From positions 1-12,155 of the forward strand of contig DMTG01000180.1 in the NCBI GenBank assembly GCA_003477345.1: a DNA stretch of 12,155 nucleotides. The letters run 5' to 3'. The position numbers were made by a program, and so were the translations under genes. Numbering within the stretch: position 1 is the stretch's first letter; every line of letters begins with the position of its first letter. The notes below the pieces were generated by a model. That model ran no database searches. It was not told the origin of the DNA and worked only from the letters and a program-made list of their open reading frames with translations. The DNA is from Succinivibrionaceae bacterium. GTDB taxonomy: Bacteria; Pseudomonadota; Gammaproteobacteria; Enterobacterales; Succinivibrionaceae. Of the stretch, positions 1 through 7,582 are shown piece after piece.

Positions 1-265
1 AAATACAGAACGATATTTTACTAGCAAAAAAACAATTTGTACTATTCATAAGCCGTATGTCCTGCAGTTTTTTAGAAAGGCCGATTCCACATAATAGAAT
101 CCCAAGGCAGAAATAACTAAAAACATATTATAATTCAAGGATAATAATTAAAAATACAAACGTTTTTTATAAAAATGCAAATAAAACTCATGTAATTTGT
201 TAACTGTCGGCAATTCAGAGACTTATTATGAACACAGCTCATTACAATAAATTTTTGGTGCGAAT
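1..265. other. AT-rich intergenic region with no recognised gene
   Basis: No open frame here resembles a known protein, and no tRNA-like fold or rpmI-rplT sequence is visible, although those genes precede pheS in E. coli. The DNA is strongly AT-rich. A perfect -10-like TATAAT lies at 129-134, but nothing resembling a -35 box sits 16-18 nt before it, so it is not called a promoter. A very short reading frame at 228-269 is listed separately. The upstream gene must lie outside the window. Confidence 0.6.
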
Positions 266-269
266 TTGA
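228..269 (+). CDS. possible 13-residue leader peptide upstream of pheS (speculative)
   Basis: An ATG at 228 opens a short frame reading MNTAHYNKFLVRI and ending at TGA 267-269. An AGAG at 217-220 sits 7 nt before it and could serve as a ribosome binding site. In E. coli pheST is controlled by attenuation through the Phe-rich leader peptide PheM, which also begins MN-x-A. This peptide has only one Phe, so the classical stalling logic is poorly supported. It would also need a promoter upstream of 228, whereas the best promoter seen lies downstream at 266-294. Most likely it is chance. Confidence 0.15.
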   Translation: MNTAHYNKFLVRI

Positions 270-294
270 ATCGCAGTCCTTAAAATGCGATAAT
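266..294 (+). promoter_or_regulatory. candidate sigma70 promoter for pheST
   Basis: TTGAAT at 266-271 is separated by exactly 17 nt from GATAAT at 289-294, matching the -35 and -10 consensus at 4/6 and 5/6. A TG at 286-287 makes it an extended -10. Transcription would start near 301, giving a leader of about 60 nt before pheS. An inverted repeat, ATCGCA at 270-275 and TGCGAT at 286-291, fills the spacer and could be an operator or a coincidence. This is a visual match only. Confidence 0.45.
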
Positions 295-318
295 TCCACA
301 ATTAAAAATTTTGTGAAA

Positions 319-343
319 TAGGCAATAGTGCCTAATTTTTTTT
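319..343 (+). terminator. intrinsic-terminator-like hairpin in the pheS leader (putative attenuator)
   Basis: TAGGCA at 319-324 pairs with TGCCTA at 329-334 around a 4-nt loop. One A follows and then eight T at 336-343. This has the shape of a Rho-independent terminator, although the 6-bp stem is short. It ends only 18 nt before the pheS ATG, so any transcript reaching pheS from upstream, including one starting near 301, must read through it. That placement suggests attenuation of pheST, as known in E. coli. It could instead end transcription from an upstream gene outside the window. Confidence 0.5.
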
Positions 344-361
344 GTTGATTTGGTAGCACTG

Positions 362-1345
362 ATGGACAAATTAGAAGAAGCCAAGAATAATGGCGTATCT
401 GCGGCTAAAAATGCCGGTAATATGCAGGAGCTAGACGCAGTCAGAGTAGATTTTTTAGGTAAAAAAGGCTTGTTTAGCAGCTTTATGCGTGAACTTGGCA
501 AATTGTCTGCTGAAGAAAGACCTGCTCGTGGTGCAGTAATAAATGAAGCCAAGCAGGCAGTTATTGATGCGGTAGAAACTCGTCGCGCTGAAATAGAAAA
601 AGCTGAGCTTGATGAAAAGCTTTCTAAAGAAACTGTAGATATAACCTTACCAGGCAGGACCAGCGAACAGGGCAATATGCACCCTGTAAGCCGCACCATT
701 GAACGTATCAAGGAAATCTTCGGCTCAATGGGCTTTTCCGTGGTTGGCGGACCTGAAATCGAAGATGACTATCATAACTTTGATGCTCTGAATCTGCCAC
801 CTAATCATCCAGCCCGTGCCTCTCACGATACCTTTATGGCTGAAAACGGTCTGCTGCTGCGTTCACAGACCTCTTCTGTTCAGATTAGAACCATGGAAGT
901 GCAGAAGCCTCCAATCAGAATTATCGCTCCTGGCCGTGTATACCGTAATGACTACGACATGACCCATACTCCTATGTTCCATCAGGTGGAAGGCCTCCTT
1001 GTAGAGGAGCATACCTCTTTTGCGGAACTCAAAGGCGTGCTGAATTCATTTCTGGTTAATTTCTTCGAAGAAGAGCTGGAAGTTCGTTTCCGCCCATCCT
1101 ATTTCCCGTTTACAGAGCCTTCTGCAGAAGTTGATCTGCGCCGCAAGGGAGGTAAATGGCTAGAAGTTCTAGGCTGCGGAATGGTTCATCCTAATGTGCT
1201 TAGAAATGTAGGAATAGACACTGATAAATACGTAGGTTACGCATTCGGCATGGGCGTTGAGAGACTGACAATGCTGCGCTACGGCGTAAATGATCTGCGC
1301 GCGTTTTTTGAAAGTGATCTGCGCTTCTTAAAGCAGTTCGCCTAG
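362..1345 (+). CDS. pheS: phenylalanyl-tRNA synthetase alpha subunit
   Basis: This is the catalytic subunit of the cytoplasmic alpha2-beta2 class II synthetase that charges tRNA-Phe. The N-terminal 85 or so residues form the coiled-coil tRNA-binding arm. The catalytic core follows: motif 1 around residues 107-125, motif 2 at about 186-211 ([14 protein letters not shown] then [11 protein letters not shown]), and motif 3 at about 292-307 ([17 protein letters not shown]). Ala294 of the Phe pocket falls at the same number as in E. coli. The ATG at 362 is chosen because it gives 327 residues, the length of the E. coli protein. In-frame TTG at 350 and CTG at 359 are possible but less likely. The ribosome binding site is weak (GGTAG at 352-356). 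pheT follows after 35 nt. The hairpin just upstream suggests attenuation. Confidence 0.97.
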   Translation: MDKLEEAKNNGVSAAKNAGNMQELDAVRVDFLGKKGLFSSFMRELGKLSAEERPARGAVINEAKQAVIDAVETRRAEIEKAELDEKLSKETVDITLPGRTSEQGNMHPVSRTIERIKEIFGSMGFSVVGGPEIEDDYHNFDALNLPPNHPARASHDTFMAENGLLLRSQTSSVQIRTMEVQKPPIRIIAPGRVYRNDYDMTHTPMFHQVEGLLVEEHTSFAELKGVLNSFLVNFFEEELEVRFRPSYFPFTEPSAEVDLRRKGGKWLEVLGCGMVHPNVLRNVGIDTDKYVGYAFGMGVERLTMLRYGVNDLRAFFESDLRFLKQFA

Positions 1346-1380
1346 TATCAGCAATCAATTGGATAAAAAGAAGAAGTTTT

Positions 1381-3762
1381 ATGAAATTCAATAAAAGATG
1401 GATAGATGAGTGGGTACCAAACACTCTGAGTGCTGAAGAGCTTTCTGACAAGATAACCATGGCAGGCCTTGAAGTTGATTCTGTAAGTCCTGTTGCCGAT
1501 AAATTCAATTCAATCGTGGTAGCAAAGGTTCTGGACTGCTACCCTCATCCTGATTCAGATCATATGCACGTTACCAAGGTAGATGCCGGAACCGGAGAAG
1601 AACTGCAGATTGTCTGCGGCGCTCCTAACGTTCGTACCGGTCTCAAGGTATGCTGTGCCATGCTGGGCGCTCACGTTAACGGCATAGTCATCAAGGATGC
1701 AAAATTAAGAGGCGTGGAATCCCACGGCATGCTGTGTTCTTACAAGGAGCTGGGCATGGCAGAGGAGTCTGACGGTATTATTGAGCTTCCAGAGGATGCT
1801 CCTGTAGGAACCGACATCAGAGAGTATCTGCACCTTGATGATGACGCGATAATTGACGTTGATCTGACAACCAACCGCTCTGACTGCCTGGGTATTGCCG
1901 GCATAGCAAGAGAGGTTGCGGTACTTACCGATCAGAAACTCAGAGAGCCTGAGGTAAAAGCCGTACCTGCAGAAATTTCCGATGTATTCCCGGTGGAAGT
2001 AGAGGCAAAGGCAGACTGCCCTCGTTATCTTGACAGAGTTATTCGCGGAGTAAATCAGAAAGCCAAGAGCCCTATATGGATGACCGAAAGACTGCGTCGC
2101 GCCGGAATACGTTCCGTATCTCCTATTGTGGATGTTACCAACTATGTAATGCTTGAATACAGCCAGCCTTTACATTCTTTTGATTTAGGCAAGCTGAAAG
2201 AAAAAATAGTTGTACGCCGCGCCAGAGATGGCGAGAAGCTGGTGCTCCTGTCTGGCGAAGAAGTTTCCTTAAAAGATAATACTCTGATCATTGCTGACGG
2301 CAGCGATCCAGTTGCTCTTGCCGGCATATTCGGCGGAGAGAACTCCGGCATCAGCAGTGAAACCGTTGATGTGCTACTGGAGTCAGCCTTCTTTGCACCG
2401 GATTCAATAAAGGGCAGAGCAAGACAGTATGGCCTTGACACAGATGCCTCTCACCGTTTTGAAAGAGGTGTCGATCCTGAGAATCAGCTGAGAGCCATGG
2501 AGCGCGCAACTGAACTTCTGCTGAGCATAGCAGGCGGAAAGGCTGGTCCTATAAATGAGGTTGCAAGTCAGGCTGATCTTCCTGTACACGCCGATATTCT
2601 GCTGCGTTACAGCAAGCTTGAGAAGGTTTTGGGTGAAAAGATCCCTGAAGATGAAGTATTCAATATACTAGACCGTCTGGGAATGAAGCCTGAGAAGGTT
2701 GACGGCGGCTTAAAAGCTGTTTCTCCTAGCTTCAGATTTGATATCAGCATAGAAGAAGATCTGATTGAGGAAGTTGCCAGAATCTATGGCTACGACAGGA
2801 TCCCTAATGCGGTTCCTGTAAGCGATCTGTATATGGTGCACGATGCCGAAGAAGTAGTCTCTGACGGCCTTATCAAAAAGCAGCTCACTTCTTCAGGCTA
2901 CAATGAGGCAATAACCTATTCGTTTACTGATCCTAAGGTTCTCGAGGTATTCAGTGATGTTAAGCCATTAATGCTTACATCTCCTATATCTCTGGAAATG
3001 TCTGCCATGAGAACTACATTGCTTGCAGGTCTTGTGCTGGCCGCAAAGTATAATCTCAACAGACAGCAGAAGAGAGTTCGCCTGTTTGAACAGGGACTGC
3101 GCTATATCATCGATAAGAATGCTGAAAACGGTGTTCTGCAGGAATCCATGATAGCAGCGGTGGCGGTTGGAGATGCTAATTCTGAGAACTGGGCACATCC
3201 TGCACGCGGAATAGATTTCTTCGATATGAAGGGTGATCTGGAGGCTCTGCTTGGTGTAACTGCCAGCGGCAAGTCTTTTGAATTCAGAAAAACAACAGAA
3301 AAGGTTCTGCATCCTGGACAGGGCGCTGATATATACCTTAATAATACCAAGATAGGCTTTGTCGGGATGCTGCATCCTCTGGCTCAGAAAGCTCTCGGCA
3401 TAAAGCAGCCTGTTGGCGTTTTTGAAATCAAGCGTTCTGCCGTTGAGAAGAGAAAGGTTCCAAGTTACGAGCCTTTATCCAAGTTCCCTTCAAGCCGTAG
3501 AGACTTTGCTTTTGTAATCAGCAAGAGCGTATCGGTTTCCTCTCTATCTGAGCTTATTGCCAGAGCAGGCGGAGAGATGGTCAAGGATATCAGAATCTTT
3601 GACGTATTCGAAGACGAATCTCTCGGCGACTGCCGCAGCGTTGCCTTAGGCGTGATTCTGCAGAATTCCGAGCGTACGCTTGAGGATAAAGAGGTTGACG
3701 CTATTGCTGAAACAATTATTGAAAAGGCAAAAGCTGAATTAGGTGCAACTCTGCGCGCTTAA
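1381..3762 (+). CDS. pheT: phenylalanyl-tRNA synthetase beta subunit
   Basis: This is the large partner of PheS. It provides the editing site that hydrolyses Tyr-tRNA-Phe and helps bind the tRNA. It has 793 residues, against 795 in E. coli. Domains in order are: the N-terminal segment; an OB-fold tRNA-binding domain at about 39-148 (VVAKVLDCYPHPDSDHMHVT, then VCGAPNVRTG); the B3/B4 editing module at about 210-390, including GRARQYGLDTDASHRFERGV; the B5 domain at about 400-475, with an acidic metal-binding segment around D454 and E463-E464; a core-like region; and the C-terminal FDX-ACB anticodon-binding domain from about 698 (SKFPSSRRDFAFVI). AAGAAGAAG just before the ATG is a purine-rich ribosome binding site. 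It is co-transcribed with pheS and followed by a terminator. Confidence 0.97.
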   Translation: MKFNKRWIDEWVPNTLSAEELSDKITMAGLEVDSVSPVADKFNSIVVAKVLDCYPHPDSDHMHVTKVDAGTGEELQIVCGAPNVRTGLKVCCAMLGAHVNGIVIKDAKLRGVESHGMLCSYKELGMAEESDGIIELPEDAPVGTDIREYLHLDDDAIIDVDLTTNRSDCLGIAGIAREVAVLTDQKLREPEVKAVPAEISDVFPVEVEAKADCPRYLDRVIRGVNQKAKSPIWMTERLRRAGIRSVSPIVDVTNYVMLEYSQPLHSFDLGKLKEKIVVRRARDGEKLVLLSGEEVSLKDNTLIIADGSDPVALAGIFGGENSGISSETVDVLLESAFFAPDSIKGRARQYGLDTDASHRFERGVDPENQLRAMERATELLLSIAGGKAGPINEVASQADLPVHADILLRYSKLEKVLGEKIPEDEVFNILDRLGMKPEKVDGGLKAVSPSFRFDISIEEDLIEEVARIYGYDRIPNAVPVSDLYMVHDAEEVVSDGLIKKQLTSSGYNEAITYSFTDPKVLEVFSDVKPLMLTSPISLEMSAMRTTLLAGLVLAAKYNLNRQQKRVRLFEQGLRYIIDKNAENGVLQESMIAAVAVGDANSENWAHPARGIDFFDMKGDLEALLGVTASGKSFEFRKTTEKVLHPGQGADIYLNNTKIGFVGMLHPLAQKALGIKQPVGVFEIKRSAVEKRKVPSYEPLSKFPSSRRDFAFVISKSVSVSSLSELIARAGGEMVKDIRIFDVFEDESLGDCRSVALGVILQNSERTLEDKEVDAIAETIIEKAKAELGATLRA

Positions 3763-3779
3763 TTGAAATCTTTATACCA

Positions 3780-3813
3780 AGGCCCCGCGTCTAAAATGCG
3801 GGCCTGAGTTTTT
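3780..3813 (+). terminator. Rho-independent terminator after pheT
   Basis: AGGCCCCGC at 3780-3788 pairs with GCGGGCCT at 3798-3805, giving 8 base pairs with one bulged C around a 9-nt loop. A short T5 tract follows at 3809-3813. The stem is GC-rich and starts 17 nt after the pheT stop codon, as expected for the end of the pheST transcript. Confidence 0.8.
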
Positions 3814-3847
3814 CTAAAAGGACTGGCTGAAATAATCACAAGGCTCT

Positions 3848-3876
3848 TTGTGTAAACAGTAAAAGTCTTATATACA
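3848..3876 (+). promoter_or_regulatory. candidate distal promoter for the xseB operon
   Basis: TTGTGT at 3848-3853 and TATACA at 3871-3876 are 17 nt apart, matching 3/6 and 4/6 of the sigma70 consensus. The site lies in the gap between the pheT terminator and xseB, where a promoter is required. The -35 element overlaps a small inverted repeat, CACAA at 3837-3841 and TTGTG at 3848-3852. This is a weak match. Confidence 0.25.
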
Positions 3877-3971
3877 ATGCATAATCAATTCAAGTATTAT
3901 GTACTAGGAATATAGTTTATCTAAGTCCTGCAGCGTAAAATTCCCACATAAACCTGAGCGTAGCTTTATTA

Positions 3972-4000
3972 TTGAAGTTAGGATTTTGCGTTAGCATAAA
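3972..4000 (+). promoter_or_regulatory. candidate proximal promoter for the xseB operon
   Basis: TTGAAG at 3972-3977 and CATAAA at 3995-4000 are separated by 17 nt, each matching 4/6 of the sigma70 consensus. A start near 4007 would leave a leader of about 20 nt before the xseB ATG, enough for the GGGATGG ribosome binding site. It fits slightly better than the candidate at 3848. Confidence 0.35.
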
Positions 4001-4027
4001 GGACAGTTTCAATTGGGATGGCGGCAT

Positions 4028-4285
4028 ATGGCAGAAAACGAGCAGCAGATGACTTCACTTGAGGCGCGACTTAAAAATCTCGAAGAAGTGACTGCAAAAC
4101 TTGAAAGCGGGCAGCTGAATCTTGATGAAGCCATCGCTTCATATACCAAAGGGCTCGAACTGGTACTGTCATGCAGAAAAAGTCTTGATGAGATGACACA
4201 GAAAATAGAACTGGCCAAAAAGAAAATTCAGGGACTGGAAAATTCTGCTCAGCCAGGTGAAGAAATTGATGATACATTATTCTGA
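4028..4285 (+). CDS. xseB: exodeoxyribonuclease VII small subunit
   Basis: This 85-residue protein is the small subunit of exonuclease VII, which degrades single-stranded DNA from both ends. Several XseB chains bind each catalytic XseA. The family signature is clear: two helices forming a coiled coil, with LEARLKNLEE at 11-20 and LESGQLNLDEAI at 25-36, followed by a charged second helix at about 38-70. The tail is acidic, ending DDTLF. The ATG at 4028 is preferred over an in-frame TTG at 4013 because it gives the usual length (80 residues in E. coli) and has GGGATGG at 4015-4021 as ribosome binding site. xseA is not in the window. The gene opens an operon with ispA and dxs, as in E. coli, for positional rather than biochemical reasons as far as is known. 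Confidence 0.95.
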   Translation: MAENEQQMTSLEARLKNLEEVTAKLESGQLNLDEAIASYTKGLELVLSCRKSLDEMTQKIELAKKKIQGLENSAQPGEEIDDTLF

Positions 4286-4322
4286 GTATAGATATTCAGG
4301 CAACCAAGCGAGGAGTAATTAG

Positions 4323-5210
4323 GTGAAACTCAAGGAATATGCTCCATATGCAGCAGATAGAGTCAACGGTTTCATGAAGGCTTATCTGGACAGACTGGAT
4401 AAGGATGCTCAGAAACTGCATGAATCTATGGCATACAGCCTGCTTTTAGGCGGGAAGAGGGCAAGACCTCTGCTGGTATATGCTACAGGCACTGCTTTAG
4501 GTCAGAGTGAAGCTGTTTTAGATTATGTAGCAGCTGCTGTTGAGTGCATCCATGCTTATTCTCTGGTGCATGATGATATGCCTGAAATGGATAATGACAA
4601 GCTGCGCCGCGGTCATCCTACCGTACATGTAAAATTCGGTCAGGAGACAGCTCTGCTGGCTGGAGATGCCCTGCAGGCTCTGGCTTTTCAGCTGCTGTCG
4701 GATCCAGATTCTGGATTATCTGTAGATTCAGTTGCCAGACTGGTTCAGATTCTTTCTGTAAAAGCCGGCTATTCAGGAATGTGCGGCGGGCAGGCTCTGG
4801 ATCTTGAAGCTGAGCATAAGCATCTTGCAATGGATGAGCTGAGACTTCTTCATTCTAAGAAAACCGGTGCGCTGATTAGAGCTGCCGTTTTAATGGGCGC
4901 CTATGCTGCCGACTGCAGAGATGAACAGACTCTCTCAAAGCTGGATGAATACGCATCCTGGGCAGGACTTGCTTTTCAGGTATGGGATGATGTTCTGGAT
5001 GTTATCGGTGATACTTCCGTGATGGGTAAAACTCAGGGCAGTGATCAGTCATTAGAGAAAAGTACCTATCCTTCACTTATGGGCATAGAAAAGGCAAAGG
5101 AATTTGCTTTAGAGTGTGCCGAAAACGCTAAAAACGCTTTAGCTTCGATTAAAGAGGAAACCACTGTTTTGAGTGAGTTTGCTGATTTTTGTGTAGCGCG
5201 AGACCACTAA
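4323..5210 (+). CDS. ispA: farnesyl diphosphate synthase (geranyltranstransferase)
   Basis: This cytoplasmic prenyltransferase condenses isopentenyl diphosphate with dimethylallyl and then geranyl diphosphate to make C15 farnesyl diphosphate, the precursor of quinone side chains and undecaprenyl phosphate. It has 295 residues, against 299 in E. coli. Seen in order: GGKRARP at 43-49; the first Asp-rich motif DDMPEMD at 84-90 in the bacterial DDx4D form, followed by RRG at 95-97; AGDALQ at 113-118; GMCGGQALDL at 152-161; KTGALI at 180-185; and the second motif DDVLD at 222-226. HAYSLVHDD before the first motif matches short-chain, FPP-type enzymes. Residue 91 is Asn where E. coli has Asp, but the metal-binding Asp residues remain. 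The start is GTG with AGGAG at 4311-4315, 7 nt upstream. dxs begins 5 nt after the stop. Confidence 0.96.
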   Translation: MKLKEYAPYAADRVNGFMKAYLDRLDKDAQKLHESMAYSLLLGGKRARPLLVYATGTALGQSEAVLDYVAAAVECIHAYSLVHDDMPEMDNDKLRRGHPTVHVKFGQETALLAGDALQALAFQLLSDPDSGLSVDSVARLVQILSVKAGYSGMCGGQALDLEAEHKHLAMDELRLLHSKKTGALIRAAVLMGAYAADCRDEQTLSKLDEYASWAGLAFQVWDDVLDVIGDTSVMGKTQGSDQSLEKSTYPSLMGIEKAKEFALECAENAKNALASIKEETTVLSEFADFCVARDH

Positions 5211-5215
5211 CTTAC

Positions 5216-7078
5216 ATGAATTCGGAATATAAAATACTAGATAAAGTAAACTCCCCTTCTGATTTAAGACAATTACCTCAGGAGTCGCTGCCTGAGCTGT
5301 GCAGTGAAATCAGGTCTTATCTTATAGATACGATAAGCAAGACTGCAGGCCATCTGGCATCAGGACTTGCTGTGGTAGAGCTTACAGTGGCTCTCCATTA
5401 TGTTTTTAATACACCAAAAGACAAGCTAATCTGGGATGTGGGGCATCAGTCCTATCCTCACAAAATCCTAACCGGGCACAAGAAAGAACTATCCTCCATA
5501 AGAAAAAAAGATGGTCTGCATGCCTTTATCTGGCGCGGTGAAACGGATTACGATATTTTAAGCACAGGACACGCCTCTACTTCCATAGGATCGGCTCTGG
5601 GCGTGGCTGTTGCAAACAGAAATTTAGGCGTAGACGACAAAGTTATTGCCGTGATAGGTGACGGCGCCTTATCAGGAGGTGCCGCCTATGAGGCCATGAA
5701 TAATGCCGGCTCTTTAAAAAATGTGAATATGCTGGTAATTCTCAACGATAACGAGATGAGCATTTCGCACAATGTCGGCAGCGTAGCACAGGGACTTGCA
5801 AAAATCCTTACTAATCCTCACTACGTGAAACTGTACAACGGAGGAAAACAGGTTCTTCAGAAGCTTCCTGCAATTCATGATTTTGCCATGAGAGCCCAGG
5901 AGCACCTAAAGGGGCTGGTTATGCCGGGCACTCTGTTTGAGGAGCTTGGTTTCAACTATATAGGTCCTGTGGACGGGCATGATACAGATTCTCTGGTAAG
6001 TATTCTTAAAAATCTTAAGGATATGAAAGGGCTGCAGCTTTTGCACATAGTGACCAGAAAAGGCAAAGGCTACGCTCCGGCTGAGCATAATCCTGAAATC
6101 TATCATGGCGTGCCTACTTTTGATCCTGATTTAGGGCTTACCTCAAGCACTCACCCAAAAGACAATTCTTTTTCAGCAGTATTTGGTCAGTGGCTTTGTG
6201 ACAAGGCAGCTGAAGATAAAACTCTGGCAGGCATTACTCCTGCAATGAGACTCGGCTCTGCCATGGCGGAGTTTTCTGAAAAATACCCGGATCAGTTTTT
6301 TGATGTCGGTATTGCCGAGCAGCATGCGATGGTCTTTGCCTCGGGACTTGCTGCAGCTGGAATGCATCCAGTAGTCAATATATATTCATCATTCCTGCAG
6401 AGAGCTTACGACGGAGTTATTCACGACTTTGCCATACAGAATCTTCCGTGTGTGCTGGCTGTTGACCGAGGCGGCATAGTAGGCCCTGACGGGCCGACTC
6501 ATCAGGGAGTGTTCGATATTGCATATCTGAGAACGGTTCCTAATCTGGTGATCATGGCCCCGTCTTCGGCAGATGAAATGTATAAGCTGTTAAATACCGC
6601 TTATGCCTTAAACAAACCAGCCGTAGTACGCTATCCAAGAGCACAGGCTTCAGGCAGTCTGTCAGGCGTTACCGGCAGTGATGTGCTGGAGATTGGCAGA
6701 GGCCGCACGGTTGTTAAGGGCGGCAAGGTTGCCATAGCTGCATTCGGACCGCTGGTGCAGGATCTGAAAGAGCTTTGTGAAACAGAGCACTGGACACTGC
6801 TAGACATGCGTTTTATAAAGCCATTTGACAAGGAACTCATAACTGAAGCTGCCAAAAATCACAGTCTTATTCTGACTGTAGAAGAAGGTGCAGTCTCAGG
6901 AGGTATAGGCGAGGAAATCGCTGCTTTTGTTTCAGCGTCAGACAATCCGGTACCAGTTATAAACTCTGGAATTCCTGACAGATTTATCATGGAAGCAACC
7001 AGACAGGAAATCCTTAGTGAACTTGGATTGGATGCTGCTGGCATTAAAGCCAGAATAGAAAGATTTTTGAACAGATAG
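5216..7078 (+). CDS. dxs: 1-deoxy-D-xylulose-5-phosphate synthase
   Basis: This thiamin-diphosphate enzyme condenses pyruvate and glyceraldehyde 3-phosphate into DXP, the entry step of the MEP isoprenoid pathway and a branch toward thiamin and pyridoxal. It has 620 residues, the E. coli length. Domain I carries His46, GHQSYPHK (His77), the cofactor-binding GDG at 148-150 and N178 in ILNDNEMS. The pyrimidine-binding domain has AEQH with catalytic Glu368, then R396, R418 and His429 in THQG. The C-terminal transketolase domain includes VEEGAVSGGIG at about 555-565. The family's usual DRAG reads DRGG here, a mild change. The ATG at 5216 aligns with the E. coli start. An in-frame TTG at 5189 would overlap ispA and add nine unconserved residues. 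No strong ribosome binding site precedes the ATG, so coupling to ispA translation is likely. Confidence 0.97.
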   Translation: MNSEYKILDKVNSPSDLRQLPQESLPELCSEIRSYLIDTISKTAGHLASGLAVVELTVALHYVFNTPKDKLIWDVGHQSYPHKILTGHKKELSSIRKKDGLHAFIWRGETDYDILSTGHASTSIGSALGVAVANRNLGVDDKVIAVIGDGALSGGAAYEAMNNAGSLKNVNMLVILNDNEMSISHNVGSVAQGLAKILTNPHYVKLYNGGKQVLQKLPAIHDFAMRAQEHLKGLVMPGTLFEELGFNYIGPVDGHDTDSLVSILKNLKDMKGLQLLHIVTRKGKGYAPAEHNPEIYHGVPTFDPDLGLTSSTHPKDNSFSAVFGQWLCDKAAEDKTLAGITPAMRLGSAMAEFSEKYPDQFFDVGIAEQHAMVFASGLAAAGMHPVVNIYSSFLQRAYDGVIHDFAIQNLPCVLAVDRGGIVGPDGPTHQGVFDIAYLRTVPNLVIMAPSSADEMYKLLNTAYALNKPAVVRYPRAQASGSLSGVTGSDVLEIGRGRTVVKGGKVAIAAFGPLVQDLKELCETEHWTLLDMRFIKPFDKELITEAAKNHSLILTVEEGAVSGGIGEEIAAFVSASDNPVPVINSGIPDRFIMEATRQEILSELGLDAAGIKARIERFLNR

Positions 7079-7085
7079 GAGGGGG
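7077..7085 (+). promoter_or_regulatory. very strong ribosome binding site for yajQ overlapping the dxs stop
   Basis: AGGAGGGGG begins inside the dxs TAG (7076-7078) and ends one base before the yajQ ATG. It is by far the strongest Shine-Dalgarno sequence in the operon and suggests that yajQ is translated at a higher rate than dxs, which lacks a clear one. Confidence 0.75.
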
Positions 7086-7086
7086 T

Positions 7087-7575
7087 ATGCCGTCATTTGA
7101 TATTGTTTCAAAGCTTAAAAAAGATGAACTGCAGAATGCGGTAGATAATGCAAACAGAGAAATCACCAACCGCTATGATTTCCGCGGTACAGAAGCCTCT
7201 TTCAAACTGGAGAAGACCGAGAATACTGTAAAGCTCGATGCTCCTGAAGAATTTCAGATACAGCAGATGGATGATATTTTCCGCCAGAAACTAGTCAAAC
7301 GCGGAATTGATGTAATGTCTGCCAAGTTTGGAGACTGTAGCCGCTCAGGTAAGAGAACTCTTCAGGAAGTTACCTTTAAAGAGGGCATAGATAAAGAGCT
7401 TGGTAAAAAGATTGTCAAGGCAATTAAGGATTCAAAGATAAAAGTAGACGCCAAAATGGACGGAGACGCGGTAAGAGTTACCGGTAAAAAGAAAGATGAT
7501 CTGCAGGCAGTAATTTCTTTAATTCGTTCAGGTAAATTTGATCAGCCTCTGCAGTTTGACAATTTCAGGGATTAA
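7087..7575 (+). CDS. yajQ: YajQ family nucleotide-binding protein
   Basis: This 162-residue cytoplasmic protein matches E. coli YajQ (163 residues) end to end. It opens MPSFDIVS, then NAVDNANREI at 18-27 and YDFRGTEASF at 30-39, and ends in DDLQAV near 137-142 and FDNFRD at 157-162. The family has two ferredoxin-like domains and binds nucleotides. A Xanthomonas member is reported as a cyclic di-GMP effector and others bind GTP or ATP, but the cellular role is not settled, so none is assigned here. The gene starts 8 nt after dxs with a strong ribosome binding site, and the ampG start codon follows its stop by 7 nt, so it is probably co-transcribed with both. Confidence 0.93.
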   Translation: MPSFDIVSKLKKDELQNAVDNANREITNRYDFRGTEASFKLEKTENTVKLDAPEEFQIQQMDDIFRQKLVKRGIDVMSAKFGDCSRSGKRTLQEVTFKEGIDKELGKKIVKAIKDSKIKVDAKMDGDAVRVTGKKKDDLQAVISLIRSGKFDQPLQFDNFRD

Positions 7576-7582
7576 AGCAAAT

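Noticed and set aside
126..134. Perfect TATAAT as a pheS promoter
   Set aside because: No -35-like hexamer at 16-18 nt and no TG extension, in a very AT-rich context where such hexamers arise by chance.
260..279. GGTGCGAATTTGAATCGC read as a tRNA T-arm remnant
   Set aside because: Only a loose likeness to the GGTTCGAATCC consensus, with no acceptor, D or anticodon arm around it.
280..711. A 143-codon open frame on the - strand, Ser- and Leu-rich
   Set aside because: It lies antisense to pheS, which is unambiguous, and its composition is that of a reverse-strand shadow. No family resemblance is seen.
2968..3375. Open frames of 135 and 82 codons on the - strand inside pheT
   Set aside because: Antisense shadows of a fully conserved PheT region, with no ribosome binding site or recognisable motif.
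5189..5215. TTG start for dxs overlapping ispA
   Set aside because: The nine added residues do not match Dxs proteins, and the ATG at 5216 gives exactly the E. coli length.
7538..7582. TTG start for ampG inside yajQ
   Set aside because: The 15 added residues are just yajQ codons read in another frame, and an ATG follows at 7583 in a normal operon position.
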